NCBI GenBank assembly: GCA_023897205.1
Contig: JAHWDD010000001.1
Location: 2,108,001 to 2,172,000 of the forward strand
Source: Exophiala sp. HKRS030
Lineage: Eukaryota > Ascomycota > Eurotiomycetes > Chaetothyriales > Herpotrichiellaceae
DNA length: 64,000 nt
Direction: 5' to 3'
The position numbers were made by a program, and so were the translations under genes. Positions 46,900 to 59,176 of the stretch are shown here, piece by piece. The notes beneath the pieces were generated by a model. It had not been told where the DNA came from. It worked only from the letters and a program-made list of their open reading frames with translations, and did no database searches. The stretch's first letter is position 1, and each line of letters starts with the position of its first letter.

Positions 46900-48750
46900 A
46901 TGGCGGAGAAAGGTCTTCCTAGACCTCGTATCTCAGAAGATGGCATTGAGGCAAGGACGCCCTCCATCACAGCTGCAGACCAGACCGCCGCTGAAAATGA
47001 GAAAGAAGATCTTTCGAGAGATGCACAAGCTGGCGTTCAGAAAATTCAAGCGGCCACGTCAGTCTGGGGCAAATCTTCCCTGTACTTGGCATATGGACTG
47101 TGAGCCGGCCAAATATCGTAACACGCAGCATTGAACATGGAATCTAACACGATATAGGATATGGCTTATCTACTTCGTCGCTTCGCTTGAGGAGGTGGTG
47201 CTGCGGGCTCTGAACCCCTATGTCACCAGCTCGTTCTCCTTGCATTCTTTGACCGCCGCGACATATATCATGGCAAACATCATAGGAGGTTTGGCGAAAA
47301 TCCCAACGGCGAAGATCCTCGACACATGGGGTCGACCTCAAGGAATGGCCTTGATGCTATTCATTTGGGTTCTGGGTTACATCATGAAAGCTGCATGTAA
47401 TAACGTGCAGACTTATGCTGCCGCGCAGGTCTTTTCCGCGACTGGGTAAATGCAACGTTCCCTGTGATTCACAGGCAAAGACTGACAACCGTCATCAAGG
47501 TCCCAGGGTGTTAGTTATGTGTTGACAGTATTCATCGCCGATACTTCAACATTGAGGAATCGAACTCTCATGCTGGCATTTGCAACTTCACCGTATGTCA
47601 TCACAACATGGCTTGGAGGACCAATCAGTCAGAGTGTGGTAGGCGGTCCAGGCTGGAGATGGGGATTCGGCATCTTCAGCATCGTCATCCCTGCGGTTGT
47701 TCTACCCTTGATCCTCTTATTCCTTTACAATCAGCGGAAAGCCAGAAAAGCTGGTCTCATCGAAAGCACTCAAATCAAGCTGACATTTAAAGACGTCAAG
47801 AAATTCGTCATCGATGTCGACTTGCTCGGCATTCTCATTCTAGCGACTGGGATGGCATTATTTCTCCTATCCTTCAGTCTATATTCATATCAAGCAGAAC
47901 GGTGGCGATCGCCAATGATCATCTGCATGATTACTTTCGGCGGTCTTCTCCTGGTATTATTCCCTTTTTACGAGAAATACATCGCTCCAACGACCTTCAT
48001 CCCCTTCAATCTGTTGATGGACAGGACAGTCTTCTTCGGAGGCACTATGTTCATATTCGTCTTTTTCAATTCGATGGTCTGGGGAAGCTACTTTTTCTCC
48101 ATGATGCAGGTCGTATGGGGATTAAGCATCACCAATGCCAGCTATGTCAGTGCTATCTACCGCGTCGGTTCCTGCTTGTGGGCGATCTTTGTCGGCCTCT
48201 TCATTCGATGGACTGGCAGATTTAAAGCTCTAGCATTATACTTTGCAATACCTTTGATGATGCTGGGTGTTGGCCTTATGATCCACTTCCGACGACCGGA
48301 TAGCGACATTGGCTACATCGTTATGACTCAGATATTTGTTGCATTTTCTGGTGGGACGATTGTACTGTGCGGCGAACTGGCTATGATGGCGCCGTCTGAC
48401 CATCAACATATTGCAGTCGTCATTGCGATACTCAATCTTTTCGGCAGCATTGGCAGCGCAATTGGCGGAACTGTGGCGACTGTGATCTGGACGACTGTCT
48501 TTCCTAGAGAATTGCGCAAATGTCTTCCACCGGGGTTGATGCCAACAAGGTTTATGGATCCATCATTGCTCAGATGTTCTATCGACCGGGAACACCTGCT
48601 CGAGATTGCATCAATTCAGCCTACGGCGAAGCTCAGCGATATATGTTGATCACCAGTTTATGTCTGCTCGCCGGAGCTCTGATTTCTGTGGCACTGTGGA
48701 GGGATCTCAAAGTGAAAGACGTCAAGCAGGTCAAGGGTCGCGTCTTCTAG
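46900..48750 (+). CDS. Siderophore-type MFS transporter, one apparent frameshift
   Basis: Three exons (46900-47099, 47158-47445, 47500-48750), about 579 residues, usual for the SIT/Mir family. The first intron is GTGAGC/ATATAG with a TCTAACAC branch; the second is GTAAAT/CAAG. A hydrophilic N-terminus is followed by 12-14 hydrophobic segments. Typical pieces are IWLIYFVASLEEVVLRALNP, YIMANIIGGLAKIPTAKILD, WGRPQGMALMLFIWVLGY, and GSIGSAIGGTVATVIW late in the protein. SIT transporters import ferric siderophores by proton symport at the plasma membrane; the ligand cannot be read from sequence, but the NRPS downstream suggests a fusarinine-type chelate. The frame breaks at 48532-48535 (G4, one base short); afterwards VDANKVYGSIIAQMFYRPGT continues. 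The start is uncertain: the same frame is open further upstream, but without an ATG. Confidence 0.85.
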
Positions 48751-50001
48751 CCTAGCTGGGAACAAGCAATAACCATATTGCTAAGCGTGTGATCCTATGT
48801 ATCCTATCACAGTAAAGCTCTACTCTCGAGACACTAAGTCTTTAGTTGGTCAATCATAGCGTTCTAGCTCAACAGTCTCTGATGGGAGAAAATGGTTGGC
48901 TTGAAAGGCTTTCGAGTCAGTGTCACCCCACGATGATTCTATTCGACTCAAATGTACGAGACAGACGAAAGTCCAGTTTGACATCCATGAATGTCAAGTA
49001 TGAAATAACAAACTGTCCGGATAATCTAGATACCAGCACTTCATCCCTGGCTCACGGGTCTTCCACGTGAAATTGTCAATATGCGACATAATAGCATCTC
49101 GTAACAGATTCTTTAGTGACGGAGCAACACGCACCACACTTTTTTTTTTGGCAAAAAACATATGTTCCTGCAGTCGCATGAGTTCCACACATCTTGACCT
49201 CATCGAGGCTCCCACATGTTTCCCGCGGCGTTTCTGACTTGGCCGATGTTGCAACTTTGTTCGACGCGAGGGCCTTTGAGGTCACAAGGACGGCCCGCAC
49301 AATTGCAGCGACGGAGGCGAGGAAAGTGGGAACTTGGGTCCAGTTTGATCGTAGCACTGTGCTGCGTTGCCGACTTCCTGCATGGGCTATTGCGACAAAT
49401 GAGATCTCTACTCAAATCGCTGGGCTCCGAGACCGGTCACAGCTAAGATATCGCGCCAGCTAGGCCCGTGTAGTCTTGGCTACCGCCAGTTGTCCCTCTG
49501 CGAATCATTATCACTTGGCAGCTGCTAGGCATGATCGTTCAGGCAATCTTATCAGATCCGCTGAAGACCCTTCAAGGTAAATACGTCCACGCTGGTAATT
49601 TCGTGAAATACCCGTATTTTCCCCAAATACAAATTACGGTATAGTTTTCATGTATTTCAGGACGTAAAATGCAAATACTTCTGACAGCGTTGCGAAAACG
49701 TTTCCAAAATACCCCACACCCATGGTATCATGAAATCTACGAGACGTTTGAACGGGTTGAGAGCTTTGACAAGTTGCAAGGATGCCCGGGCAAGTAACGT
49801 GAAGGCTCAAGACCATCGCCTAGTGCTGGGAGGAAAGTAGCGATAGACGAGTGCCCTTGAAAACATGCTCCGCTCACTGAGCGCTCACGTGGAAATCGCG
49901 AACGTTGTAGTTCTTTAGTGGGGTTGATGAAGTATGAATAACGCCCTTTCCACCAAATTGCAGGTCTGTAGTATGTTGAGTATCTCTCGACATAGACAAC
50001 G
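48751..50001. other. sidD-like promoter region
   Basis: This is 1.25 kb between the transporter and the NRPS, both on the plus strand. It contains a full SreA-type GATA site at 49549-49557. No gene is supported. Confidence 0.6.
49549..49557 (-). promoter_or_regulatory. SreA-type GATA site upstream of the NRPS
   Basis: TTATCAGAT is the exact reverse complement of ATCTGATAA, the SreA/Urbs1-type iron-responsive consensus. It lies about 450 bases before the NRPS start, a normal distance for a fungal regulatory site. Confidence 0.6.
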
Positions 50002-53000
50002 ATGTCGATTAGAGAAGTCTCAGAGGAACACTCCTCTTCTGCGCATCCGAACAAAGTCCCATTGGACGACAGCAACCTGATCCTCGTGGAACTGCCTGAA
50101 CTCTGCCAGAAATCCTTCGAGCAACAAACAGAACATATCCTTCTGGCTTGGATCTTATACCTCTATCGCGTGAGTCTTGGTAGTGATGATTACGAACCAT
50201 GTTGGAGCCCTCAGGCTGCCAGTCAAAGCGCTGCAGACATCAGACAATTCCATCCTCTCTTGCCACCCCAAACGGCAGTAGATGGAGCGACTGCGATATC
50301 TACTATTCTCGACTCAATCCATCGGTTACACCAGGGGAGAAATTTCGGCGGACAATCAGATAAGTCGACATGGCAAGAGCAACATTTAGTTCTTGCAGCG
50401 ATTCAAGCTTTGACCCACGATGAACAAAATGTAAGTATATCATGTCAAAACCGGTTCTGTTGTTGACTAAAATTGTGCAGAAACCAAATTTGCACTTCTC
50501 GATAGAAGTGTGGACATCAGATCGGACCCTGTATGCGAGACCAATCTCTTTGCCAGTCAATTTGACTCTGGAGATGGCACACGTTCAGATTGAAGCATTC
50601 ACGGATGTGCTGCAATCTGTCCTTGTAGGGCAGGAGAAGACAGTGGCTCAAGCAACAAAAGTGGGACGCAATGAACTGGGTCGAATATGGCAGTGGAATG
50701 GAGACGTACCCCCGACCATAGATCGGTGCATGCACGATATTATCTCTGAAAAGATGTCACTGCATCCAGATCGGCAAGCTGTCGTATCTTGGGAGGGAGC
50801 GCTTACGTACGGACAGCTAGACAATTTATCGCGCCGACTGGCATTCAATCTGATCGATACAGGAGTTGGACTAGGCACAGTGGTACCTCTATGCTTCGAG
50901 AAGTCGATATGGACCGTGGTAGCGCTCCTGGCTGTCATGAGATCCGGTGCTGCATTTGTGCTAACAGATCCTCAACAGCCAGAAGGACGGCTACGAGTCA
51001 TAGCAGAGGAAGTTGGTGCTCAGGTGCTCGTGACATCCTGGAAGCAACGAGATCTTGCCACACGAATAGCACCGTCTGCAAAAGTCGTTGCGATCGGACC
51101 AGAACTTCTCGAGCCTCAGTCTCAGCTGCTGCACAGCACGGTACCTTTGCAGCGAGTACCATCGTCTTCTATTCTGTACATCATCTTTACATCAGGCAGC
51201 ACAGGCAAACCCAAAGGCGTTGTCATTTCTCATGCGAATTTCACTACTGGAGCTATACCTAGGGCGAATGCCGTCGGCTATAAAGCTCACTCGCGGGTGT
51301 TAGACTTTCCGTCTTATGCATTTGACGTCAGTATTGACTGTATGCTCTGCACACTGGCCCAGGGTGGAACCATCTGCGTCCCTTCTGACGACCAACGCGT
51401 CAATGACCTGGGTGGAGCAATCAGAAGCATGCAAGTAAACATGGCTCATATGACACCATCGGTTGCCCGACTACTTGATCCAGACATAATGGCTTCTCTG
51501 GAAGTTCTCGGCCTCGGAGGAGAATCCTTGTCGACAGGTGATGCCCTTGCGTGGAGTAAGCTGACCAGGCTGATCATTGCGTATGGGCCTTCAGAATGCA
51601 CCGTTGGCTGCACAATCAACAGCAACGTGGTAGCTGAGAGGTCTTACACAAGCATTGGTGTGGGGCAAGGAGGCGTCACTTGGATCGTTGATCCTGATGA
51701 CCACAACTCGCTGACGCCTGTTGGCGGTGTTGGGGAACTATTGATAGAAGGCGGCATAGTCGGTGTTGGTTACCTGAATCAAGCCGAGAAGACCTCTGAG
51801 GTTTTTATCGAAAATCCACAATGGCTCGTTGAGGGCTGCGGAGAACTACCTGGAAGGCATGGTCGCTTATACAAAACTGGTGACTTGGTCAGGTACGATC
51901 CTGATGGTTCTGGCTCGATAGTGTTTGTTGGAAGAAAGGACCGTCAGGTGAAGCTCAGAGGTCAACGTGTTGAGCTGGCGGAGATTGAGTATCATCTTCG
52001 AACCCGCTTACCGCCTGGTACCAACCTTGCAGCCGAGGTCATAAGACCAGGACAAGGAACTCGTGAGCCGACATTAGTCGTGTTCATCTCTGAGCCCAGA
52101 GAAAATCGACCATTGGGCTTGGATGATGATTTTGATTTCTCCATGGAGTTTCGTCAAACGCTGATCACCGCCGATGGCGAAGTTGCCAGTGAGCTTCCAA
52201 GATACATGATGCCAACGGCATATATTCCCCTTGAAGAGTTGCCTCTCTTGGTGTCCTGCAAAATTGATCGCAAGCGATTGCAGCAAATTGGAAGTGATTT
52301 TACGCCTCAGACCTTGGCCAGATACCGAGCCAAAGTCGTTGTCGAGAAACAAGATCCCGTGACAGAGCTGGAAAAGTCGTTGTCCCAAGTCTGGAGGCAA
52401 GTCCTGGGTGTTGATTCTGATATTGATCTCCAAGACAATTTCTTCGCACTAGGTGGCGACTCACTGAAAGCAATGAGATTGGTTACAGTCGCAAAGGCAA
52501 GCCAGATCTCATTGACTGTGGCCGATATATTTTCTAGTCCAACCCTTTCGAGCATGGCTTCCAAGGCTGCACAGGAGAAGTTTGAGTCGGAGGCGGAGAT
52601 AGCACCCTTTTCTCTGCTACCTCCTGCTTTGTCCAAGGAGAAAGCGCAAACGGAGGCCGCCAAACTATGTGGCCTCGATGTTTTTATGGTGGAGGATCTT
52701 TATCCTTGTACGCCTTTGCAGGAAGGTCTCTTAGCACTTTCCGCAAAGATGAATGATGCTTACGTCGCTCAGCGCGTTGTTAGCATACCAGACCGTGGGA
52801 AAGGCCAACGACTTCAAATGGCATTGGCTGCTGTCGCAGAGGATTGCCCCATATTACGGACTCGGATTGTGCATATTCCAGGCCATGGATTGTTTCAGGT
52901 CGTTGTGAATGAGGCAGTACCCTGGACAAATACAAGTGGGCTCAACCAATACCTTGTCACCGATCGCTCTCAATCCATGGGCCTCGGTGATTCCCTTGTT

Positions 53001-56000
53001 CGTTTTGCACTAGTCACCGAAGACGATAGCGCAAGTGTTAGTCTTGTTTTGACAATACATCATGCCTTATATGATGGCTGGTCAATGCCGCTCATTATTG
53101 AACGAGTCAATAGGACATATCAGGGCCTTAAATCCGAAAAGCCTACCCCTTTCAACGCTTTCGTCAAGTATTTGCACCAAGGGAACCGGGCACAAACGGA
53201 GACTTATTGGAAAGAGCAGCTTGATGGAGCTTCCGGACTGCAGTTTCCCTTCTTACCACATCCGGGTTATCAGACACACGCAGATTCGCTTGTAGAACAT
53301 TTTATCGAATTGACACCAAGTGTCGGCTCAAACATCACGCTTGCAACAAGGCTACGCGCCGCATGGGCTCTTGTCTCGTCAAGATACAGTGGAACGAGCG
53401 ATGTTGTCTTCGCAGAGACTCTCACAGGCCGCAATGCTCCGATCACAGGCGTCAGCAGCATCGAAGGTCCTCTGATCACAACCGTACCATGGCGTGTTCG
53501 AATTGGTCGGAACAACAAGGTCTCAGAGTTGCTACAGAGTGTTCATGATCAAGCGATCATGCGTATCCCTCACGAACATCTTGGTCTGCAACACATCAGA
53601 CGACTAAGCGCAGATGCACGTGACGCGTGTGAACTGAGGACCGGTATCGTTTTGAATCTACTCGGCGAAGTAGAAAATAGGGTCGGTAGGTATGACGATG
53701 CAAGACCCGCTGATGGTTTCGTTCCGGTTGATGATCTCGAAGCCGCTCGCGAAGCGCTGAAGTTCAACTCATATGCATTGATGCTGGTGTTCACTATGAC
53801 TCCTAAAGGAGTCCTGATCATGGCCAGCTTTGACTCCAACACAGTGGAGGAGGTGCAGCTAAAGCAGGTGTTGAAGGAATTAGATGTGACACTTCAGGAT
53901 TTACAGCAGGATACCGACCGCATAATCAATGATCTCCATGTGTCGAGGTTGACGCACAGCTCAGATGTGGCTCCGTACCGTCAGCTTGGGGTTGATAACA
54001 TTCTCGTTTCGCTTCCTGACCTGGCCGATGATGGGTTTTCGAGCGCATCGGGGTTCTGGATTGTTGAATCAACAGACCACGAGCGACTCGTGACGATAGG
54101 AGCCGTGGGAGAACTCCTGGTCGACAGCCCAGTGGCGCTTCCATTACCACTTATCAAGGCACCTGAGTGGCTTTTACAAGCACCAGATATCGATAAGATG
54201 ACAACGGAAAGAAGCCTATATGCTACCGGGTACCTTGCTAGGTATTTGCCTAACAAGAAAATGGTAATCATGGCCTCCAAGCAGAAACCCTCGTCACTAG
54301 AGATCCCTGTAGGAGTCGATCTGCAGGATCACTCCGATCGACATATGGATTCCTCGGCCACGCTGCACGTCTTGCGCCGCCTCTGGAGTCGAATACTCGG
54401 TACTTCGGAAGAGGGTATCTCGCCCGAGGATACTTTCTTTGGCCTTGGTGGAGACTCAATTGGGGCCATGAAACTTGTGTCTGAGGCACGTATTGAGGGC
54501 TTGGAACTTACAGTGGCCCAGGTCTTCCAGTATCGACGGCTCTCAGATATGGCCAAAGTGGCAAAAAATCTCCAGCCAGTGCAAGATTCCCCACTTGTAA
54601 CGACACCCTTCTCTGCCCTCGAAATACCCAATCTCGAAACTTTCCTATCTCACACGCTGAAGCCGCAATTGCTCGATCAAGATTGGATAATCCAGGATGT
54701 GCTGCCAACAAGACCGCTACAGAAAATAGCCATCAAAGGCACTTGCCAGCTTCCCCGATATTCTGCGCGTTATGAGCTCATTCATCTGGCAGGTGGAGTC
54801 GATCGCACCCGTCTCTTCGAGAGTTGCCAGGAACTGGTCGCTCGAAATGAGATCCTCCGAACCATTTTCCTCCGTCACAAAACTGAATACATCAGCGTTG
54901 TGATAGAAAAACTTCTGGTTCCCTTCGTTGAGTATGAGATTGAAGGTGATCTTGAAAGCTTCTGCAAGAGACTATGTGAAGTTGATGTTCAAACTAAAAT
55001 GGCGCTGGGCTCAACATTTGTCAAATTCTTCTTTGTACAAGGAGAAGATGATGCAGGTACATTGATCTTCCGCATCTCTCACGCTCAATACGATGAGATT
55101 TGCTTACCGATAATGCTACGCCAACTCTCGGCGCTATACGAAGGCAAAAAAGTACCCGATACACTTCCCTTCTCCTGCTTTACGCATCACGTTCTCCAGA
55201 AGAACATACCTCAGAGCATCCCGTATTGGCGCGAATTGCTAAGAGGTGCTTCCATGACCAGACTTCTCCCAGATGTACGAGTGACAAACAAGAAGCCCGT
55301 CTCGGTGTTCAAATCTTTCCAGATCTCTGGTCGAAGCAAAGAAGTCACTCTTGCTACGTTTCCGACAGCAGCTTGGAGTCTGTGCCTCGCTCGTCAACTG
55401 AATACTTATGATGTCGTATTTGGTGAGGTAGTAAGCGGCCGAGGGCTGGGAAATCCAAATGGCGATATAGTTGCCGGGCCGTGTTGGCAATATGTTCCTG
55501 TCAGAGTGAAGTTCCTACCCAGCTGGACCGGAATGGACTTGCTTAGGCATATCCAAAAACAACACGCCGAAAGCAGCCACTTCGAGGGCATCGGACTTGA
55601 AGAAATTGTGCAGAACTGCACAGATTGGCCAGACACTGTTGACTGGTTTGACTCTGTAGTGCATCAGGACGTTGAGCACGTGGAAAATCTGAACTTCTTA
55701 TCCTCAACGAGTCGGCTGGAAACCTATTACCCTCACCTCGAACCTCTGAGAGAATGGAAGATACAGGCATTTTTCAAGGGTGACACGCTCACTCTGGAAA
55801 TTGTGACTTTCGAGTCATGGCTGGATTATGCGAACAAACTTCTTGATAACCTTGGTGATGCACTACATCAATTGGTAGAAGAAGCTGAAACGCCTGTGTT
55901 TCGACAAAGTTCATTCAATCCTCTTGAGGTTCGTCCCATCCGGACCCTCATCTCTGAATCTCCAATGAGTCCCTCGGATGACAGTCCTGCAACACCGGAG

Positions 56001-56144
56001 CTCATTAATGATTCTCCGGTCTTCGAATTGCTGAGTGGATCCGTTGGTGAGCTTGAACATGTCACCCTCGACAACGAGCTTAGTACGAAAGTTCTGCCAA
56101 TTGCTTCCAGCGGACTCGAAAAGACAGTTTCATCACGCCAATGA
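50002..56144 (+). CDS. sidD: SidD/NPS6-type fusarinine siderophore NRPS
   Basis: Exons 50002-50430 and 50481-56144 give 2030 residues, close to SidD (about 2080). The phase-0 intron is GTAAGT/GTGCAG. After a leader of about 200 residues comes A1 with FTSGSTGKPKGVV (about 376), YGPSECTVG, LYKTGDLVRY, GRKDRQVKLRGQRVEL and a final Lys in CKIDRKRL. Next are T1 (FFALGGDSLKAMRL, about 800) and C1 with IHHALYDGWS (about 1001). A shrunken A remnant near 1350 keeps only GELLVDSPVA and LYATGYLARY. T2 (FFGLGGDSIGAMKL, about 1465) and a terminal C with SHAQYDE in place of HHxxxDG complete it. This A-T-C-dA-T-C order is that of SidD/NPS6, which links three acyl-hydroxyornithines into cyclic fusarinine C. 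The frame is intact for 6 kb, unlike its neighbours. Confidence 0.92.
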
Positions 56145-57961
56145 TTGTGTCTGAATAGCTTGTTAGAGTCCACGCATGAACCAAGATTCGCGATTTGGGG
56201 AGATGAATAGACTGGGAGCCCGTGTAATTATCTTCTCAGACTGATCGTAGTAGACTTTTGTATGTTCTCGAGAATTCCTGATCCAGCTCGCTTTACTAAA
56301 TCTAACATGATATCAGCACATGTAAGTTGGCGGTGTAGAAACCGTGCTTGGACTACAGCAATATGGCATAGACGCCAAGAGTTCTCCTTTTGTGGTAGCC
56401 TTACATTTTCAGCCTTGCACTTTGTGTCAGTTCCACCGTCGTCCGTTCGAGGGGAAACGATATAGGTAATCACTCCAGACTCCCCCTCTGGCATCCGATC
56501 GTCTCTGGGCGCAACGCTGGGGCTCCAAAGGCTGGAACAGAACTGCACGTTTTGTCGACCACAGCCAAGGTCTTCTCTTTGGTTGCCGGTATCTCAGGCC
56601 GTAAACTAGCCGGGTAAAATGACTCTGCGTGAGTTGCACATCTCAGCATCATGCTATTGCCCATCATGTTCTCTTGAACAGAACTCCTTGCAGATTCCAA
56701 GAGGGATCTTTATTTTCAAATTTTTGTTGGAGACATGCGTGACTAATCTGGCCACCCACCTGCGCACGTGCTGCCACGGAACTTTCTTTGTAGAAAGCCC
56801 TCTTGGGCTATCGTGGTGAGGTGCTCTCAGGCCTATGCTGATGCTGCGGTTGACAGCCGTCGATGGCTGAAAACGGTGTCCATCTGCTTATAGATTTCGA
56901 GGTCTGGGGCTACCTCTCTTGTAGGTTTCGTCTCCTCTCTTTGGTTCCTTCGAGTTGTGTAATGCGTCGCCAAGAAATCTTCAGCTTTTCCAGTCTATTT
57001 GCCCTTTGGTTGAGTCTTAAATATAGAGGAGCTGCGACAGATGCGGCGAGTCGAATGCAGTTGCTATCGTCAAAAGGGGCGGGATGACAAGATCGAGGTT
57101 TTTCGCAGGCTAGAAGACCGAAGCCTGCACTTGGCAGTTAGGAAGAGACATGAGTGTGATTTCCGCCAACCCTTTTCACTAGAAATGAGGCACCCTCAAG
57201 TGTCTTCAAGGATATGACAAACATGTTTAGGTGCTGAAGATGGATGGTGTCATGTTTTGCAAGAACAAGCCGATCCAGGACAAGCTGACAACGCCATGTG
57301 CAGTCATTCCATCGCCCACGAAGCCGCGGTCCCTACCTTGGGTCAGCAACATTTTCACCATACCCATTAATCATTCTGAGTCAAGGGCATTGTGTGAAAA
57401 CAGACTTGACAATCTCGTGCCCAAGCGCTCGATTGAACAGTCTTTGGCTATTTCATGTAAATGTTTGCTTAGAATTTTTGATGTCCTGAGATGTATTATG
57501 CGTCCACGAGATCCAGCTTTGAGGTCCTGTTTGTTATCCTGTGAGCCAACCTTGCTCACTCGCGACTTTTCTCGGCTTTACAAAGCGCTTCAGACCGTCT
57601 GATACTTTCACCTGATAAGATTATCCTTGACGCAGATTAAACTTTGTTCCTACTTTTGTTATATGAGGCATCTAGACGTCAAGTGAGCCTCCACCTTTGA
57701 GATACAGCCAGTAAATTGTTAGGAACATGGACTTTATTTCCAGCTGATGATGACGGTTGTGATCCTTAACCCATATTCCAAATAGAGCACTGACCTTCTC
57801 GTGTCTTTCTGTGGACGAAAAGTCTCTTACCGGCGACTATCGGACAAAGTGACAGCGACACAACACTGCAAGCGTCGAGCGTACTCTGCAAACAGATCTG
57901 CGTCCAATGTCTCCGTGGCCCAAGTGCCAGAGCGTGCCATCCAGAGCAAACCGAACCGATT
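56145..57961. other. Gene-poor region downstream of the NRPS
   Basis: This is 1.8 kb with no supported gene. It carries a second copy of the palindromic GATA pair at 57612-57625. Confidence 0.55.
57612..57625 (+). promoter_or_regulatory. Palindromic GATA pair, second copy
   Basis: CTGATAAGATTATC is identical over 14 bases to the sequence at 38344-38357. Here it is preceded by ACC, so it lacks the first two bases (AT) of ATCWGATAA. It has no functional-looking gene next to it, only a relic. Confidence 0.35.
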
Positions 57962-58500
57962 TCAATGCCGCTGGAACACCAGCTCCCATGGCTCTGTTTC
58001 GGTAACAAGATGCCCTTCCTGCAAATACTCCAAGTGCAGGAGCAGTGCCTGTGATCTCAGGTACAGTGTCCGTGCACAAAGTATGGGCAGACAGGAGAAA
58101 TTGCTGGCCTCAGATTGGCCAGAGTGGCAGTACTATGGTCAACGAATCTCTCATGCCACTGAAACACTCGCGGGCGATGCCGTCTTCCGTGGAATGCGAC
58201 ATCCCAGGCTGGCAAATTGAGGCTTACCTGCGTCTTGACCCGCATCTCGCGGTGATCGATTTCTTGGACCGCATGGTCCATCCATCCAACGGGAAGCCCA
58301 AACCGACTCACAAAGGCCTCGTCAAACGCCGCGACACGGACTGCTTGTAGTACCGACTGATCAAGTTGCCACCAGGCTGGAATCTGACGTACTCGGAGCT
58401 CGAGGTCTTGCGCGAACATGATCACCAATTCGATACTCAGCACAATACCACCACTCGCATAAGAGACCTTCGTAGCCTGAGATTGATGTCCATCTGGCAA
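57962..58500 (-). pseudogene. Probable decayed gene, family unknown
   Basis: Protein-like pieces lie on the minus strand in changing frames. At about 58400-58228 they read AWWQLDQSVLQAVRVAAFDE and FVSRFGLPVGWMDHAVQEID, ending at a good donor (CAG/GTAAGC). At about 58180-58110 they read IARECFSGMRDSLTIVLPLWP. At about 58095-57962 they read LCARTLYLRSQALLLHLEYL and ends TETEPWELVFQRH, then stop. No start codon, first exon or consistent splice plan links them, and at least one break needs two bases. I do not recognise the family. Given the sequence-error pattern elsewhere, a live gene with several errors is the alternative. Confidence 0.35.
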
Positions 58501-59176
58501 TCACAAACGGCGCCAACGCAAATCACTGGGCTAAGGAACCGCCTGTCACCCACAAAGTTTGCCATCAGAGATACGTCAGGATCTGAGCGTTGTGCGCAAC
58601 TACCACGATAATGGTTCTCATGAGGAGCGCTTGGTAATGGATAATATTTGCATGTGGATGGCCAGAGTCAATTTGACGTTCTCCTCTGACGAATGGATGC
58701 TGGAAACATGATGATGCACGAGGTTTTTTCAACCTTGGAGTGCAGCTCTTGGGAGGGCTTCATTTTTTGCGTGAAGAGGTGGGGGTCGGCATGCTTTTAT
58801 GTTTCTATGCCGTTGCTTGTGTTTTTTTCCGTTGAATCTGAACTATTGGTGCTTGGGATCCAACATGGAAGGAATTCCACTGGACGAATGCCCAGTATAT
58901 CGTGTCGATTACGAGCACGATTGGTCCAGCACAGAAGGTCTGGGGACTGACCGAGTTCTGTCTTCAACGACAAACGACAGCCGATAAAATGCATTGTATG
59001 CGTTGCGTTGGACAGGACAGAGGCCGAGTCATAGGTGTTAGTGGCCGTTTAAAGCCAGCTTTTTCTTTTGCTTCTTGTACTTGAATATATCGATCATATC
59101 TGCATCAAGAGCTCGATTCTTCTTCTGCTTGTGTTCAAGTTTTCTTTTGATTTCAGCTACGATAGCAATTACTATT
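58501..59176. other. Intergenic region
   Basis: No supported gene. It contains the 3' flank of the Ser/Thr-rich membrane protein gene. Confidence 0.5.

Noticed and set aside
58057..58500. 147-codon minus-strand frame as an intact gene
   Set aside because: Its second half reads through a likely splice donor and loses protein character; reported as a relic instead.
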